Positions 1 to 8,458 of a stretch of DNA of 49,491 bases are shown one piece after another. The position numbers were made by a program, and so were the translations under genes. The notes below the pieces were generated by a model, which worked only from the letters and a program-made list of their open reading frames with translations, did not search any database and was not told the DNA's origin. Source of the DNA: Moorena sp. SS36440bin_2 (GTDB lineage: Bacteria > Cyanobacteriota > Cyanobacteriia > Cyanobacteriales > Coleofasciculaceae); contig WTKN01000378.1 in NCBI GenBank assembly GCA_011524395.1, positions 1 to 49,491 of the forward strand, in the 5' to 3' direction. Positions within the stretch are counted from its first letter, which is position 1. Every line of letters starts with the position of its first letter.

Positions 1-24
1 CCATCACCCCATCACCCCATCACT
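1..24. repeat. short tandem repeat (8-mer CCATCACC)
   Basis: The window opens inside three copies of an 8-bp unit (ccatcacc), ending four bases before the stop codon of the M23 peptidase gene. It is one of many short tandem repeats that follow gene ends in this window. Confidence 0.8.
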
Positions 25-27
25 GCC

Positions 28-1512
28 CTAAAATCCTCGTAGGGAAAAGGAGGTATTTTGGGCTACCTGTAGGGCTTGGACTAGTTGACCTAAAGAATAC
101 TTCAAATGGGAGCCAGCATCCACTGCTACCCAGCCTTGGGGAGTGGCATGCCGCCATTCAAAGTGTAGGTGGGGACCAGTAGAATTACCGGTGCTGCCAA
201 CGCGCCCAATTACAGTTCCTTTTTGTACCCATTCCCCAGGTTGGACAAAGATTTCTGATAGGTGAGCGTAGCGGCTTTCTTGGGTACCTTCCTCATGGCG
301 CACCATAACGGTCAAACCGTAGCCACCTAAGAAGTCAGCTGTTACTACTTCACCATCAGCGGCAGCAACAACTGGAGTACCTAGGGGTGCTGCTATATCT
401 GTACCAGCGTGGAAACGGCGATTACCGGAAATCGGATGAATCCGCCAGCCGAATAGGGAGCTAATGGCAGAAGGAATGGTTACGGGGAACACAAAGCTGG
501 ATTGCCTGAAATTGGCCAATCCTGAGGGTCGTTGGGTAAGATTGTAGTAGGCTAAGGCTGTAGGAAGTTTACGGACAGACCGATTCCGCCGAGCAACGCT
601 AATCCCACGAGGAACCCATTTAGCTGGACGACTCTTGACAGGTTTGACTCGATTAAATCTGACTGGTTGAACTGAATTATATCTGAGTGGTCGAACCCGA
701 TTATATCTAGCAGTTTGAGTACTAATTACTCGTGGTCTGGGTAATTGAGTTACTCTACCGTTCCTTCTACTTCCAGAGATAGCAATTGGTTGACGCCTCG
801 GGGCAATACCACAATTCCCCCTGAGTTGGCCATTTCTGGCTACGGTGCGACAACCCCTTGACCGTTCAGTTAAAACAACTGCCGAGGGGGGAGTGTACCG
901 TTTAGTGGCACCAACATTGTAGTTTGTGCGGTCAATATAGCTATTTTTAGCAGCCGCTTTTGGAACACTAGCCTGTAATGCTACTGGATTGAGCTTGACT
1001 TTCGGTGGCTTGGCTACAGTGGCTTTAGCTGGTACAGAAAATTGGGTTCTACGCTGTACTGGTTTGACTGCGATCGCTTTTGTCGGAACAGATTTCCTAG
1101 CTGGTGGAGCAATCGGTTTCCTGACCTGGATTGGCACCGAAGGAGCTACTGATTTCCGGGCAACTTTTGGTGCTGGTGGGGCAATGGGTTTAGTGACTTT
1201 GGTTGCTGATACTTGTTTTGAAGCAGCTTTTGCTGGAGCTGGTTTTGCCACTGGCACAGCTGGCACCGGAAAGGAGGTTGGGGGTGTAGGTTTAGGCAAA
1301 GCAGCAATAAGAGTTGGATCAAATGCTGCTTCCGTTATAGATTTGGTAGTCGTGTTTACTGATACAGCTTCTATGGGTGACTGAGTTTTTGCCACAACCA
1401 TACCGCTGCTGAGGACACCAATACTACTCATCACACTCAGTCCATGGATGAGTTTTGGACATCGGTAGAAAATGCTATACAGGGTGCTACCAGGGGAGTT
1501 TTCTTTGGTCAT
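28..1512 (-). CDS. M23 family (LytM-type) metallopeptidase, probably envelope-anchored
   Basis: Protein of 494 residues. A hydrophobic stretch at about residues 24-41 could be a signal or membrane anchor. Residues about 45-340 are a low-complexity Pro/Ala/Lys then Arg/Asn-rich linker. The C-terminal domain (about 345-475) is a peptidase M23 domain: the zinc motif HxxxD is seen as HAGTD (H368, D372) and the second motif as HLHFE (H448-H450). The family cuts peptide cross-links in peptidoglycan; cyanobacterial members act in the periplasm in cell-wall remodelling. The ATG at 1512 has no better alternative downstream. The linker is unusually long and basic, which suggests wall or polysaccharide contact (inference). 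The enzyme class is secure; the physiological role is not. Confidence 0.9.
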   Translation of the reverse strand: MTKENSPGSTLYSIFYRCPKLIHGLSVMSSIGVLSSGMVVAKTQSPIEAVSVNTTTKSITEAAFDPTLIAALPKPTPPTSFPVPAVPVAKPAPAKAASKQVSATKVTKPIAPPAPKVARKSVAPSVPIQVRKPIAPPARKSVPTKAIAVKPVQRRTQFSVPAKATVAKPPKVKLNPVALQASVPKAAAKNSYIDRTNYNVGATKRYTPPSAVVLTERSRGCRTVARNGQLRGNCGIAPRRQPIAISGSRRNGRVTQLPRPRVISTQTARYNRVRPLRYNSVQPVRFNRVKPVKSRPAKWVPRGISVARRNRSVRKLPTALAYYNLTQRPSGLANFRQSSFVFPVTIPSAISSLFGWRIHPISGNRRFHAGTDIAAPLGTPVVAAADGEVVTADFLGGYGLTVMVRHEEGTQESRYAHLSEIFVQPGEWVQKGTVIGRVGSTGNSTGPHLHFEWRHATPQGWVAVDAGSHLKYSLGQLVQALQVAQNTSFSLRGF

Positions 1513-1903
1513 TTACGACTCACTAAATAATTACTACACAGTTATACTCGCTCGGCTCAGCCATCAGCCATAATTCCGGCGTTGCGTCAGTCTTGGAATG
1601 AATAGGACTAGAGTGGGCATCCTGCCCGCCGGGAAACTGTAACAGGCAAGATGCCAGTGTCAGCCATGCAAAGCGCGAGTGGGGGAAACCCCCGCGTGAA
1701 GGCGCTGCATCGCTTCCACGCCTGATGCCCATTCTATAGGTGCGCACCTGTGGAACGGGCAAGATGCCCATTCCACAAAAATTTTAAAATCATTCCATTA
1801 TTAAGCAACGCCATAATTGCTGTTTTGTTGATCAGTTGATTAACCTTAATCGCTGTTTGTTGATGGTTAACCTTTAAGATTTCACCCTTAACCGTAAGAG
1901 TTC
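1513..1903. repeat. repeat-rich intergenic region
   Basis: There is no convincing gene here. The region holds a mosaic of dispersed repeats: a 'gggcatcctgcccgcc'-type segment that recurs near 34430-34480, then a copy of the palindromic family with a GGGGGAAACCCCC core near 1680-1692 and a 'gctgcatcgcttcc' tail. An 82-codon minus-strand reading frame (1523-1771) is built almost wholly of this repeat and is not called as a gene. Confidence 0.7.
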
Positions 1904-2734
1904 TCAACAACTACGATAGCCAAGACTGATTGTACCGGGCTTGAGCAAAATTTCTTTTGGGGTCGGAGTATCGTGTAGATGCACTCGCAGTTCGCCCCTA
2001 GGGGTTACCCCTGTTATGATGCCTGGATTTCCTTCTACCATGACCTGGCTTCCTTGATAATTGAATAGCGCTAGATATCGTGGTAGCAAACTATTCATTC
2101 CTTCCTCTGACCAGAGTTGATATCCGGACAGTAGTCCTTGTAAAACAATGGCAGCGAGCATTTCTATAGACGTCACAGTGGGAGAGGGCTCGGGTTGCCA
2201 AAATGAGCGCAAATTGATGCCAGATTCCGGCACCTGATTGCTCCAGTTGATTCCGACACCCACGACTGCTTTGGTAATTTGACCCTGTTGGACACGGGTT
2301 TGTGTTAGAATTCCTCCGAGTTTACGTCCTTTAAGCAGTAGGTCATTGGGCCACTTCAGAGACACTGGTATGGCGTAAGCTCTCAGAGCTGTAGCAATTC
2401 CCCAAGCACTACACATAGTTAGCTGGGAGCTTTCCAATGCCTGTAACTTGGGAGCTAAAGCTAAGGATAAATAGAGTCCACCTTTTGGAGATTGCCATTG
2501 TCGTCCCCACTGTCCCCGCCCTGCTGTCTGTTTACCAGCAATAACCATGGCGGGGACTGTTACACCTTGGTTGAGCAATTCCCAAAGGGTTTGGTTGGTG
2601 GATGGGAGAGTATCAAAGATTTGTAGGGGAATTGGTGGGAATTGCCCCATGGCTGGGGAGTTGAGGGGCAACTTTTCCCTTACTGCTTCCAGAGCAATTT
2701 CAAACGCTTGTTGATTAAATGAGCTTTCATGCAT
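1904..2734 (-). CDS. birA: biotin--[acetyl-CoA-carboxylase] ligase
   Basis: Protein of 276 residues that activates biotin to biotinyl-AMP and transfers it to the biotin carboxyl carrier protein of acetyl-CoA carboxylase in the cytosol. The biotin/adenylate loop is visible as AGRGQWGRQW followed by SPKGGLYLSLAL, and the lysine motif as SLKWPNDLLL with GRKLGGILTQTR. A C-terminal SH3-like BPL_C region follows (VMVEGNPGIITGVTPRGEL). There is no N-terminal winged helix, so this is the monofunctional cyanobacterial type and not a repressor. It starts at the ATG 2734. The downstream lipoprotein-type gene lies only about 29 bp further upstream on the same strand, so co-transcription is possible. Confidence 0.93.
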   Translation of the reverse strand: MHESSFNQQAFEIALEAVREKLPLNSPAMGQFPPIPLQIFDTLPSTNQTLWELLNQGVTVPAMVIAGKQTAGRGQWGRQWQSPKGGLYLSLALAPKLQALESSQLTMCSAWGIATALRAYAIPVSLKWPNDLLLKGRKLGGILTQTRVQQGQITKAVVGVGINWSNQVPESGINLRSFWQPEPSPTVTSIEMLAAIVLQGLLSGYQLWSEEGMNSLLPRYLALFNYQGSQVMVEGNPGIITGVTPRGELRVHLHDTPTPKEILLKPGTISLGYRSC

Positions 2735-2763
2735 TTAAGTGATAAGCTCACGTACATGAGTAT

Positions 2764-3459
2764 TTAGGGTGAAGGACATTTATCTCGGCAATAGACTTCT
2801 ACGGATTTAATTGTCGCTGAGTCGCGATAGTTCTTGGTTTGGTTATATTCTTTCAAGGGTTTAACATAAATGCCAGAAAACTGATTATTAGTATCATTGG
2901 CGGCTACTCCCATGCGAAAGGCTATATCTTGTGATAGGTTGGCAAAATTGACGTATTCCCTAGACTCGCTGGCATAGTTAAAGGACAAGGTAGCATCACC
3001 GTAAGTTTGCTCAGCTAGTTTGAGGGGTGTGCCAGGACCAACACCATTGCTGGTACGATAGTTAGGGTTTTCGGTAAATAACACTTCCATTACGGTTGAA
3101 TTACCCATAGGTGTTCCCATCGGGTAAAGAATATAGTATTGGGGTTGTCCTGATTGCATAACTGCGATCGCATCGAAACCGACAATAAACGGTGACTTGA
3201 CCTCAAATTTTGCTTTATCCCCTAGGGATTGTTTCAGCTGTCCCAAGGTCATTCCCAACTTAGCCGGTCCAATTCCTTTAGCAGAGATAGTAAAAGCATC
3301 TGATGCCGGAGGAGACAGTTTGGCTTTAGATGTGTCCTCTAACTTAGAGGGAGTTGGCATCGGTTGGGAAACCGGTTTTGTATTAGATGATGGAGTAGGC
3401 GACGGGCTACAGCTCATCAGCACCATCAGCAAACTCGTGATTAACCATCGAGATTTCAT
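2764..3459 (-). CDS. hypothetical lipoprotein
   Basis: Protein of 231 residues. The N-terminus has a lipoprotein signal peptide ending LMVLMSC (lipobox Cys about residue 17), then a Pro/Ser/Thr-rich linker to about residue 55, then a globular domain starting around ISAKGIGPAKLGMTLGQLK. The phrase 'G..KLGMT..ql' recalls periplasmic domains seen in many bacterial lipoproteins, but I do not recognise a named family. There is a Cys pair near the C-terminus (EVYCRDKC). The ATG at 3459 is chosen over the TTG one codon earlier. It is probably membrane-anchored on the periplasmic side. The function is unknown. Confidence 0.75.
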   Translation of the reverse strand: MKSRWLITSLLMVLMSCSPSPTPSSNTKPVSQPMPTPSKLEDTSKAKLSPPASDAFTISAKGIGPAKLGMTLGQLKQSLGDKAKFEVKSPFIVGFDAIAVMQSGQPQYYILYPMGTPMGNSTVMEVLFTENPNYRTSNGVGPGTPLKLAEQTYGDATLSFNYASESREYVNFANLSQDIAFRMGVAANDTNNQFSGIYVKPLKEYNQTKNYRDSATIKSVEVYCRDKCPSP

Positions 3460-3645
3460 CAAAAATTCACGGCTGGATACTCCCCTGACACCCCATTGGG
3501 GTTAAACCTGAGAGGTTGCGCCGCGCCTCCTACAAAGATCAGTTCATGAACATTTAACCTATATATTTTAATTGATCGGTGTTTTTTGACGATTGACGGT
3601 TAACTGTTAAATCTCAAGAGTAACTCTCAACAAAAACATGCTTGT

Positions 3646-3674
3646 GCGCTCTTACCATTAAGAATTAAATTCGC
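3646..3674 (-). repeat. dispersed 29-bp repeat, copy A
   Basis: These 29 bp are the exact reverse complement of 34538-34566. A diverged copy lies at 41047-41075. All three are intergenic. The core reads GAATTTAATTCTTAAT on the minus strand here. Confidence 0.75.
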
Positions 3675-3693
3675 GTGATTGTCGCACCTATAA

Positions 3694-4830
3694 CTATTTT
3701 CCTGACTCAATTACTTCTTTCAGAATTAGTTGTGCTGTAGCCGGAGCCAGGAGTACACCATTGCGATAATGACCTGTTGCTAGCCAAACATTATTGTAGC
3801 CAGGCAGTTGATCAATGACAGGGGCAGGTCGTCCTTCTGGACGAGGGCGTAACCCGTACCATGTGTGGATAATCTCTGCTGTGGCTAGAGGAGGGCAATA
3901 TGCGATCGCATTCTGTCTGACCACCTCCAGTAACCCTGGTTGTGCTTCCACATTACCGGCATCATCGGGAAACTCAACCGTTGCCCCCACCCAGTAGTCT
4001 TGCTTACCCACTGGCAAAATATGAACATCATCACGAGTAATCACTGGCTGAAAATCTTCATATCCCATGGGCTGGGGCAGCCGCAATTTTAATGCTTGTC
4101 CCAGTACTGGTTTGAGAGTCAGAGGCAGATCTTGACTAACTTGCTGGTTTGGTGGTTGGAGCATCTTAATCAGCCCAGATGAACCTAACCCAGCAGCCAC
4201 TACTAGCCAATCTATCTCTAGGCTTCCAGCATCAGTATAGATTTGGGAGCAATTGAGACAATTGTTGAGATCGGAACCTATGGATTCAAACCCTCTAACT
4301 GTGACTCCCAAATTAAACCTAACCCCATTGGCCTCAGCACCAGCTACTAATACTTGGGTTAGGATGCTTGGATCAATTTGTAGGTCTTGGGGAGAATAGA
4401 TTCCAGCAATAAATTGATCTTGACTTAGCTGAGGACAGCGATGCTTGACTTGGGGAACATCCCAAATTTCTAATTGCCAACCTTGGGTGAGGCGAGTTTG
4501 TACTAGTTTTTCCCAAGAACCCAAGTCCTCTCCACGCAAACACAGCTTCAAGATACCGTTGCGATTGACTGGAATCTGGTACCCGGTGAGTGCCTCTAAT
4601 TCAGGAATCAGGGTCTGATAGCGCTGGATACTGGCTTGGCGCAGCTGCCACGCCCTACCCTTGACTTTCTTACTAATGGCACCCATCAGTACCCCTAAAG
4701 CAGCACCAGTAGAGCCTTGTGCTGGCATATGCTGGTCGAGGACAGTGATACTTAGCCCATTTACCCGACTAAGTTCATATGCGATCGCTGCTCCAACGAT
4801 ACCGCATCCAATAATAGCGACTTTACTCAC
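3694..4830 (-). CDS. FAD-dependent amino-acid oxidase family protein (glycine oxidase/ThiO-like)
   Basis: Protein of 378 residues of the D-amino-acid-oxidase (DAO) fold. The N-terminal dinucleotide-binding motif is clear (VAIIGCGIVGAAIAYEL, about residues 4-20), followed by the FAD ribose-binding acidic position (ITVLDQ). The C-terminal FAD motif appears as TWYGLRPRPEGRPAPVID and WLATGHYRNGVLLAPATA. The family oxidises glycine or other small amines; ThiO supplies dehydroglycine for thiazole synthesis in thiamine biosynthesis. No thi gene lies next to it here, so the substrate is open. The start is a GTG at 4830; no strong Shine-Dalgarno is visible. It could equally be another DAO-family oxidase. 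Confidence 0.8.
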   Translation of the reverse strand: MSKVAIIGCGIVGAAIAYELSRVNGLSITVLDQHMPAQGSTGAALGVLMGAISKKVKGRAWQLRQASIQRYQTLIPELEALTGYQIPVNRNGILKLCLRGEDLGSWEKLVQTRLTQGWQLEIWDVPQVKHRCPQLSQDQFIAGIYSPQDLQIDPSILTQVLVAGAEANGVRFNLGVTVRGFESIGSDLNNCLNCSQIYTDAGSLEIDWLVVAAGLGSSGLIKMLQPPNQQVSQDLPLTLKPVLGQALKLRLPQPMGYEDFQPVITRDDVHILPVGKQDYWVGATVEFPDDAGNVEAQPGLLEVVRQNAIAYCPPLATAEIIHTWYGLRPRPEGRPAPVIDQLPGYNNVWLATGHYRNGVLLAPATAQLILKEVIESGK

Positions 4831-4842
4831 AATTTTATCGAT

Positions 4843-5178
4843 TATGAAGTATGAATTATGAAGTATGAATTATGAAGTATGAATTATGGTTATGGATAAC
4901 CCTTGTAGTCAACCTGAATTGGAATGGTACTGAGTTAAGATTCCTGATACCCGTGCCTAGTTAAGCTACATAAACTCAAGCTGTGTACCTAGCCTCGGAA
5001 ACATTGATTTTATCTTTATTTCCCAAAGAGCGAATTTGGTTTTTGTAGCCCTAGGATATAAGCCTTCAAGGTCTAAAGCACGAGCCATTTACCATCAGTG
5101 AGCCACCAATAACCCCATTTCACAAGTCACACTTCATAAGTCACACTTCATAGCTTAAACTTCATCATTCATACTTCA
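4843..5178. repeat. tandem and inverted repeats flanking the TnpB element
   Basis: From 4843 to about 4888 there are three copies of a 14-bp unit (tatgaagtatgaat). From about 5118 to 5178 related units occur in the opposite orientation (cacttcata, acttcatcattcatacttca), ending at the presumed right end of the TnpB element. The stretch between is unremarkable intergenic DNA with no gene seen. Confidence 0.7.
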
Positions 5179-5179
5179 G

Positions 5180-5235
5180 TGACATCCTCCCGACGCTGAC
5201 CCTACGGGTACAGCGCGGGCTTCCAAACCTCACAG
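5180..5235 (-). ncRNA. candidate omega-RNA / right-end region of TnpB element
   Basis: TnpB nucleases use an RNA copied from the 3' end of tnpB and the right end of the element, with the guide lying just outside the element. Here that region is the minus-strand segment containing the 5189-5219 hairpin. The adjoining flank (below about 5180) would be the guide and reads TGAAGTATGAATGATGAAG on the minus strand. This is inferred from the family; the 5' limit of the RNA lies somewhere inside tnpB. Confidence 0.4.
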
Positions 5236-6501
5236 TTTGGCATTCCTAGTTTTTCTCTTGGGAGGTTTTGCCTCTGACCTAGACGGAGGAAACTCCGTCC
5301 CCGGCAGACCGACTGCATAGGCGTTTTCTCTTCCGCAGAGTCCCTGCGTACTAATGAGTTCTAGACCACGCAATCTGATTACTTCCGATGCTGCATGATC
5401 TCGATCTGTTTCATATCCACAAACATCACACTTATGCACTCGTTCGGAAAGTTTTTTCTTTCCCGTGTGCGTACCACACTGAGGACAGGTTTGAGACGTT
5501 CCATCCGGGTTGACACGGGCAAAGTAGACCTGATGCTTATGGGCTACCCATTCGAGCAAATTGAGAAACTGACCGAAAGCTGCATCCAAGGTATGCTTTC
5601 TCAGCATACCTCTCGACATAGCCTTCAAGTTCAAATCCTCAACAAACACCATCCCAATACCTTCCTTAGTACACAGATGGTTAGCCAGTTTGAACTGCCA
5701 ATCTTTCCTCACGCTGGCAATGTGGTTGTGGAATTTGGCCACCTTGATTCGAGCCTTTTCGCGGTTCTTAGAGCCTTTCTTCGTTCTGGCATACTTGCGT
5801 TGCAGCAATTCCAGCTGGCGGTACAAGCATCTCAGGAATCGGGGCCTAGCAATAAAGTCTCTATCCGAGGTTGTCAAAAACTTCTCCAATCCCAAATCAA
5901 TACCTATAGCTTCTCCGTGAGGTTGAGGGTCTGGTATCGATATGTCAGACTCTATCGTCAGTACTACGAACCACCTATCTGCCTTCCTCAACACCCTTAC
6001 TTGTTTAACCACAAACCCGAATGGAATGGGTCGGTGCAAGTTGATGGGGATCTTCCCCACCTTGGGCAAAGCAATCTGCCAACCCGTAATCGGATGGGTT
6101 TTGAATTGAGGAAACAGCATGGACTTGATTTGTCCAAACTTCTTGAAGCGTGGAAAGCCAAACCCTCTTTGTTGGAAATAATTCCAAGCGTCGTGCAGTC
6201 TACGAATTGTAGTTTGCAGAACTTGAGAAGGGGCTTGTCCCAATTGAGGAAATTTTTTCTTCGCTTTGGGAAGTGCGTTTTGCTGGTTGTAGTAGGTGGG
6301 AAATGGCTTGTCGGCTGGAATGATGTATTCTCGTTTGAGCGAACAATAGTCCAAACTACATTTGCGCGAATTCACCCAATCTTTGATTTCTCGCAAAGCA
6401 TAGTTGTACACCTGGCGAGAGATTTCGAGCCAATGCAGCATTGTCTGCTCTTGGTTGCTGTCGGGGTAAATTCGGTAGCAGTAGTTGATGATAGTCGCCA
6501 T
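5230..6501 (-). CDS. tnpB: TnpB RNA-guided endonuclease (IS605/OrfB family)
   Basis: Protein of 423 residues and apparently intact. RuvC-like catalytic residues are visible: D202 in GIDLGLEKF, E288 in VFVEDLNLKAM and D368 in the ETDRDHAASEV motif. The zinc ribbon sits between the last two as TCPQCG (about 339-343) and CDVCG (about 358-362). The N-terminal OrfB helix-turn-helix region is present (YRIYPDSNQEQ, about 9-19). TnpB cuts DNA matching its guide RNA and favours retention of the element. The C-terminal tail (about 385-423) is basic and overlaps the omega-RNA zone. It starts at the ATG 6501. A decayed relative lies at 8459-8610. Confidence 0.93.
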   Translation of the reverse strand: MATIINYCYRIYPDSNQEQTMLHWLEISRQVYNYALREIKDWVNSRKCSLDYCSLKREYIIPADKPFPTYYNQQNALPKAKKKFPQLGQAPSQVLQTTIRRLHDAWNYFQQRGFGFPRFKKFGQIKSMLFPQFKTHPITGWQIALPKVGKIPINLHRPIPFGFVVKQVRVLRKADRWFVVLTIESDISIPDPQPHGEAIGIDLGLEKFLTTSDRDFIARPRFLRCLYRQLELLQRKYARTKKGSKNREKARIKVAKFHNHIASVRKDWQFKLANHLCTKEGIGMVFVEDLNLKAMSRGMLRKHTLDAAFGQFLNLLEWVAHKHQVYFARVNPDGTSQTCPQCGTHTGKKKLSERVHKCDVCGYETDRDHAASEVIRLRGLELISTQGLCGRENAYAVGLPGTEFPPSRSEAKPPKRKTRNAKL

Positions 6502-6549
6502 ACTAGTAATTCTAACACAGAACTACTGTTATATAAACTTACATCTGTT

Positions 6550-6649
6550 GCCGATTTGACCGGGATTGACCGGATCAAATCGGCTTGGGGGAGCGATAAG
6601 TCCCGCGCTCATCTTTTGAGATAGAGCGCGGGACTTATCGCTCCCCCAA
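6550..6649. terminator. two adjacent strong stem-loops between psbQ and tnpB
   Basis: 6550-6584 is a 10-bp perfect inverted repeat (gccgatttga / tcaaatcggc). 6585-6649 is a 26-bp perfect inverted repeat (arms 6585-6610 and 6624-6649, loop 13 nt). They lie 21 bp past the psbQ stop codon in its direction of transcription, so the pair could end psbQ transcription, although no long T-run follows. Alternatively the pair marks the left end of the TnpB element. Confidence 0.6.
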
Positions 6650-6670
6650 ATCCCCTCGACAGTTAACTTT

Positions 6671-7120
6671 TTAACTAGTGGGAATTAATTCCAAAAAGTC
6701 ATCAAAGTTTTTCAACGCTGCTGTGTAGTTTTTGAGTGCCAGCTGGGAGTTGCGCTCTACAGAAGCTTCGTCAATTTTAACCAAAGATTTCAACAATACT
6801 TCAGCCGCTTCCTTGGCAGCTTTCTGGTCTTTGGGAAGGAGTTGACCACTCAGATAGTTACTGCTGCGCCCTAGATCTCCTAACGGACCATGGATAAATG
6901 AACTAATATCTACCCAGTTTTCGTCTTGAATGTTGGCTTCGAGAACTGGCATTTTCTCGCGAAGCTCAAGCACTCTAGTAGCACTTGTCTGGATTTGGGC
7001 AATTTTTTCAGGGGTGTAGGTAGGAGCTGTGGTGGCACTTGGGCTACCACAGCTGACCAAAAAGGTCATCACCATTGCCAGAATCACAGTCAGAATAGAC
7101 CGATAACTTCTCATCATCAT
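6671..7120 (-). CDS. psbQ: photosystem II protein PsbQ (CyanoQ) lipoprotein
   Basis: Protein of 149 residues from the first of three consecutive ATGs (7120). A hydrophobic signal ends in the lipobox FLVSC (Cys about residue 24), so the mature protein is lipid-anchored on the lumenal face of the thylakoid. The family signature is clear: PTYTPEKIAQIQ, then SFIHGPLGDLGR, then LLPKDQKAAKEAAE and a C-terminal helix ending FDDFLELIP. CyanoQ stabilises the oxygen-evolving side of photosystem II. A TTG start six codons earlier is possible but less likely. The gene stands alone and is followed by the paired stem-loops at 6550-6649. Confidence 0.9.
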   Translation of the reverse strand: MMMRSYRSILTVILAMVMTFLVSCGSPSATTAPTYTPEKIAQIQTSATRVLELREKMPVLEANIQDENWVDISSFIHGPLGDLGRSSNYLSGQLLPKDQKAAKEAAEVLLKSLVKIDEASVERNSQLALKNYTAALKNFDDFLELIPTS

Positions 7121-7761
7121 TGTTTGTTCGCTAGCCAACCGATCGGGAAAAGGAATTAAGGTTCGTCAAGTACTATAACCTAATATTGGTTACATCAAAC
7201 GCAAAGTTCACTACCCAATAGGGCAGCTTGACCACTGATTGTGTCGAAGCTTACCCACCCAAGCACTACTTTCAGCAAGATCTTGGTTGGCGAAATACTA
7301 ATCAAATCACGAGCTGCTCAGGTAGACGCTGCTGGGAGCATGTCAACTTTATAATTAGGACTATATTCAGGAAGATACTCTAACTCTAAATGAATATTCG
7401 GCAGTTTTTATTATAGTTTTTATTATCTGCTTTTTTGTGAAAACTTGCATTGTATAAAATCATGAGTATTTTAGTTTTTTTTTAGCAAAATGTTCTTTTT
7501 TATTTACCGCTCATCCTCATTTATTAACTAGTTCTCAATAAAAAGCTTTTAAAAAAAACCAAATAAGTAATTTCACTCAATTACTGCATCTTAAATTTTA
7601 TTTCATACATGAGTGTTGTCACTATTGCTATTGCTAGTCAATTTTTCTAAATTAATAGAAAAGCAAGTAATTATTTTGCCATAGTTTAGAAGCTACAGGG
7701 TGTTTAACAGGTTTTAAATCTACGCAAACTACAAAAACTTTATCCCTTTTTAAAAAAAAAC
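7121..7761. other. AT-rich intergenic region
   Basis: This is a 641-bp gap between the divergent psbQ and PEP-CTERM genes. The half nearer the PEP-CTERM gene (about 7380-7760) is very AT-rich with poly-A/T runs. I see no gene, RNA or repeat that I can support; it presumably holds both promoters. Confidence 0.6.
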
Positions 7762-8301
7762 ATGACTAACATTTTAAAAAAGTTATCTTTGGTTGCAACA
7801 AGTGCAGTTGTTGGCTTCACTGTCCTTCAGGCTAATCCTGTTAATGCAGCTTCCATGATTTATGATTTGGAAGTTAGTATAGATTCAGGTTTTTTAGATG
7901 GTGAAACCTACTCTGGATTTTTTGAGTTTGATGATTCAGGATTAACGGGAATAGGTGAAGAATTTTTATCAGTCTCCAATATCAGTTTTGACTTTGGTGG
8001 TGTTAACTACACTGAAACTGATGGTTTAACCGATCCTGAAGTTGTATTTTTCAATGGTGATTTCTTAGGGTTGAGTTGGTCAGATGATCAATTCTTTTTT
8101 ATAGAGGGTTTCTTTGACCCTAGTGACGCTTTCTTTGCATACGATATTCCTCAAGGAGCTGGTGCAGGAGACATTGCATACACTTTACGTCCAGATACCC
8201 CAGTATCTACACCTGTATCTACACCTGAACCAACTGCTCTTTTTAGTTTGTTAGCTTTGGGTGCTACAGGTTGCAGTGGTATTTTGAAAAAGAGAAAGTA
8301 A
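7762..8301 (+). CDS. PEP-CTERM sorting-domain protein
   Basis: Protein of 179 residues. An N-terminal signal peptide (about residues 1-29, ending in ..NPVNAAS) precedes an acidic, Gly/Phe-rich beta-type domain. After a Thr/Pro/Val repeat (TPVSTPVSTPEP), a PEP-CTERM tail follows: PEPTALFSLLALGATGCSGI then KKRK, that is, PEP motif, hydrophobic helix and basic end. Such proteins are exported and processed by an exosortase, and are often matrix-associated. No exosortase gene is in this window. The central domain is not otherwise recognised. Confidence 0.85.
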   Translation: MTNILKKLSLVATSAVVGFTVLQANPVNAASMIYDLEVSIDSGFLDGETYSGFFEFDDSGLTGIGEEFLSVSNISFDFGGVNYTETDGLTDPEVVFFNGDFLGLSWSDDQFFFIEGFFDPSDAFFAYDIPQGAGAGDIAYTLRPDTPVSTPVSTPEPTALFSLLALGATGCSGILKKRK

Positions 8302-8319
8302 ACATCGGTAGTTATAAAC

Positions 8320-8440
8320 GGCTCTTCCGGCTTTGCGTTGATAAGGCAAGCTTATATCAGGTAATTCTGCCAGTTCCAGCCACGTTTATTTTCGATTTTG
8401 TGCCTTTTGATACGTTTTCAACCACAGATCCGGAAGAGCC
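8320..8440. repeat. 11-bp inverted repeat next to tnpB remnant
   Basis: GGCTCTTCCGG at 8320-8330 is matched by its reverse complement at 8430-8440. The right arm is about 20 bp before the tnpB fragment at 8459. It may be the scar of an insertion element. Confidence 0.5.
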
Positions 8441-8458
8441 ATGGGCTTTCAAACGTGG

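Larger units (their letters stand above)
5180..6660 (-). mobile_element. IS200/IS605-type element carrying only tnpB (proposed limits)
   Basis: The tnpB gene (5230-6501) is flanked by stem-loops, as expected for this transposon class. The right end, just after the gene, folds as cccg-a-cgctg-accc/gggt-a-cagcg-cggg (5189-5219), followed by the minus-strand sequence GGAGGATGTCAC. Upstream of the gene lie two adjacent perfect stem-loops (6550-6584 and 6585-6649). No tnpA (Y1 transposase) is present, so the element would depend on one elsewhere. The limits are inferred and not proven; the upstream hairpin could instead belong to psbQ as a terminator. Confidence 0.55.

Noticed and set aside
1523-1771. 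82-codon minus-strand frame
   Set aside because: It is composed almost entirely of dispersed repeats that recur elsewhere without the frame.
5395-6624. 409-codon plus-strand open frame opposite tnpB
   Set aside because: It is antisense to an intact tnpB with all catalytic motifs, and its own translation shows no domain pattern. It is a mirror frame.
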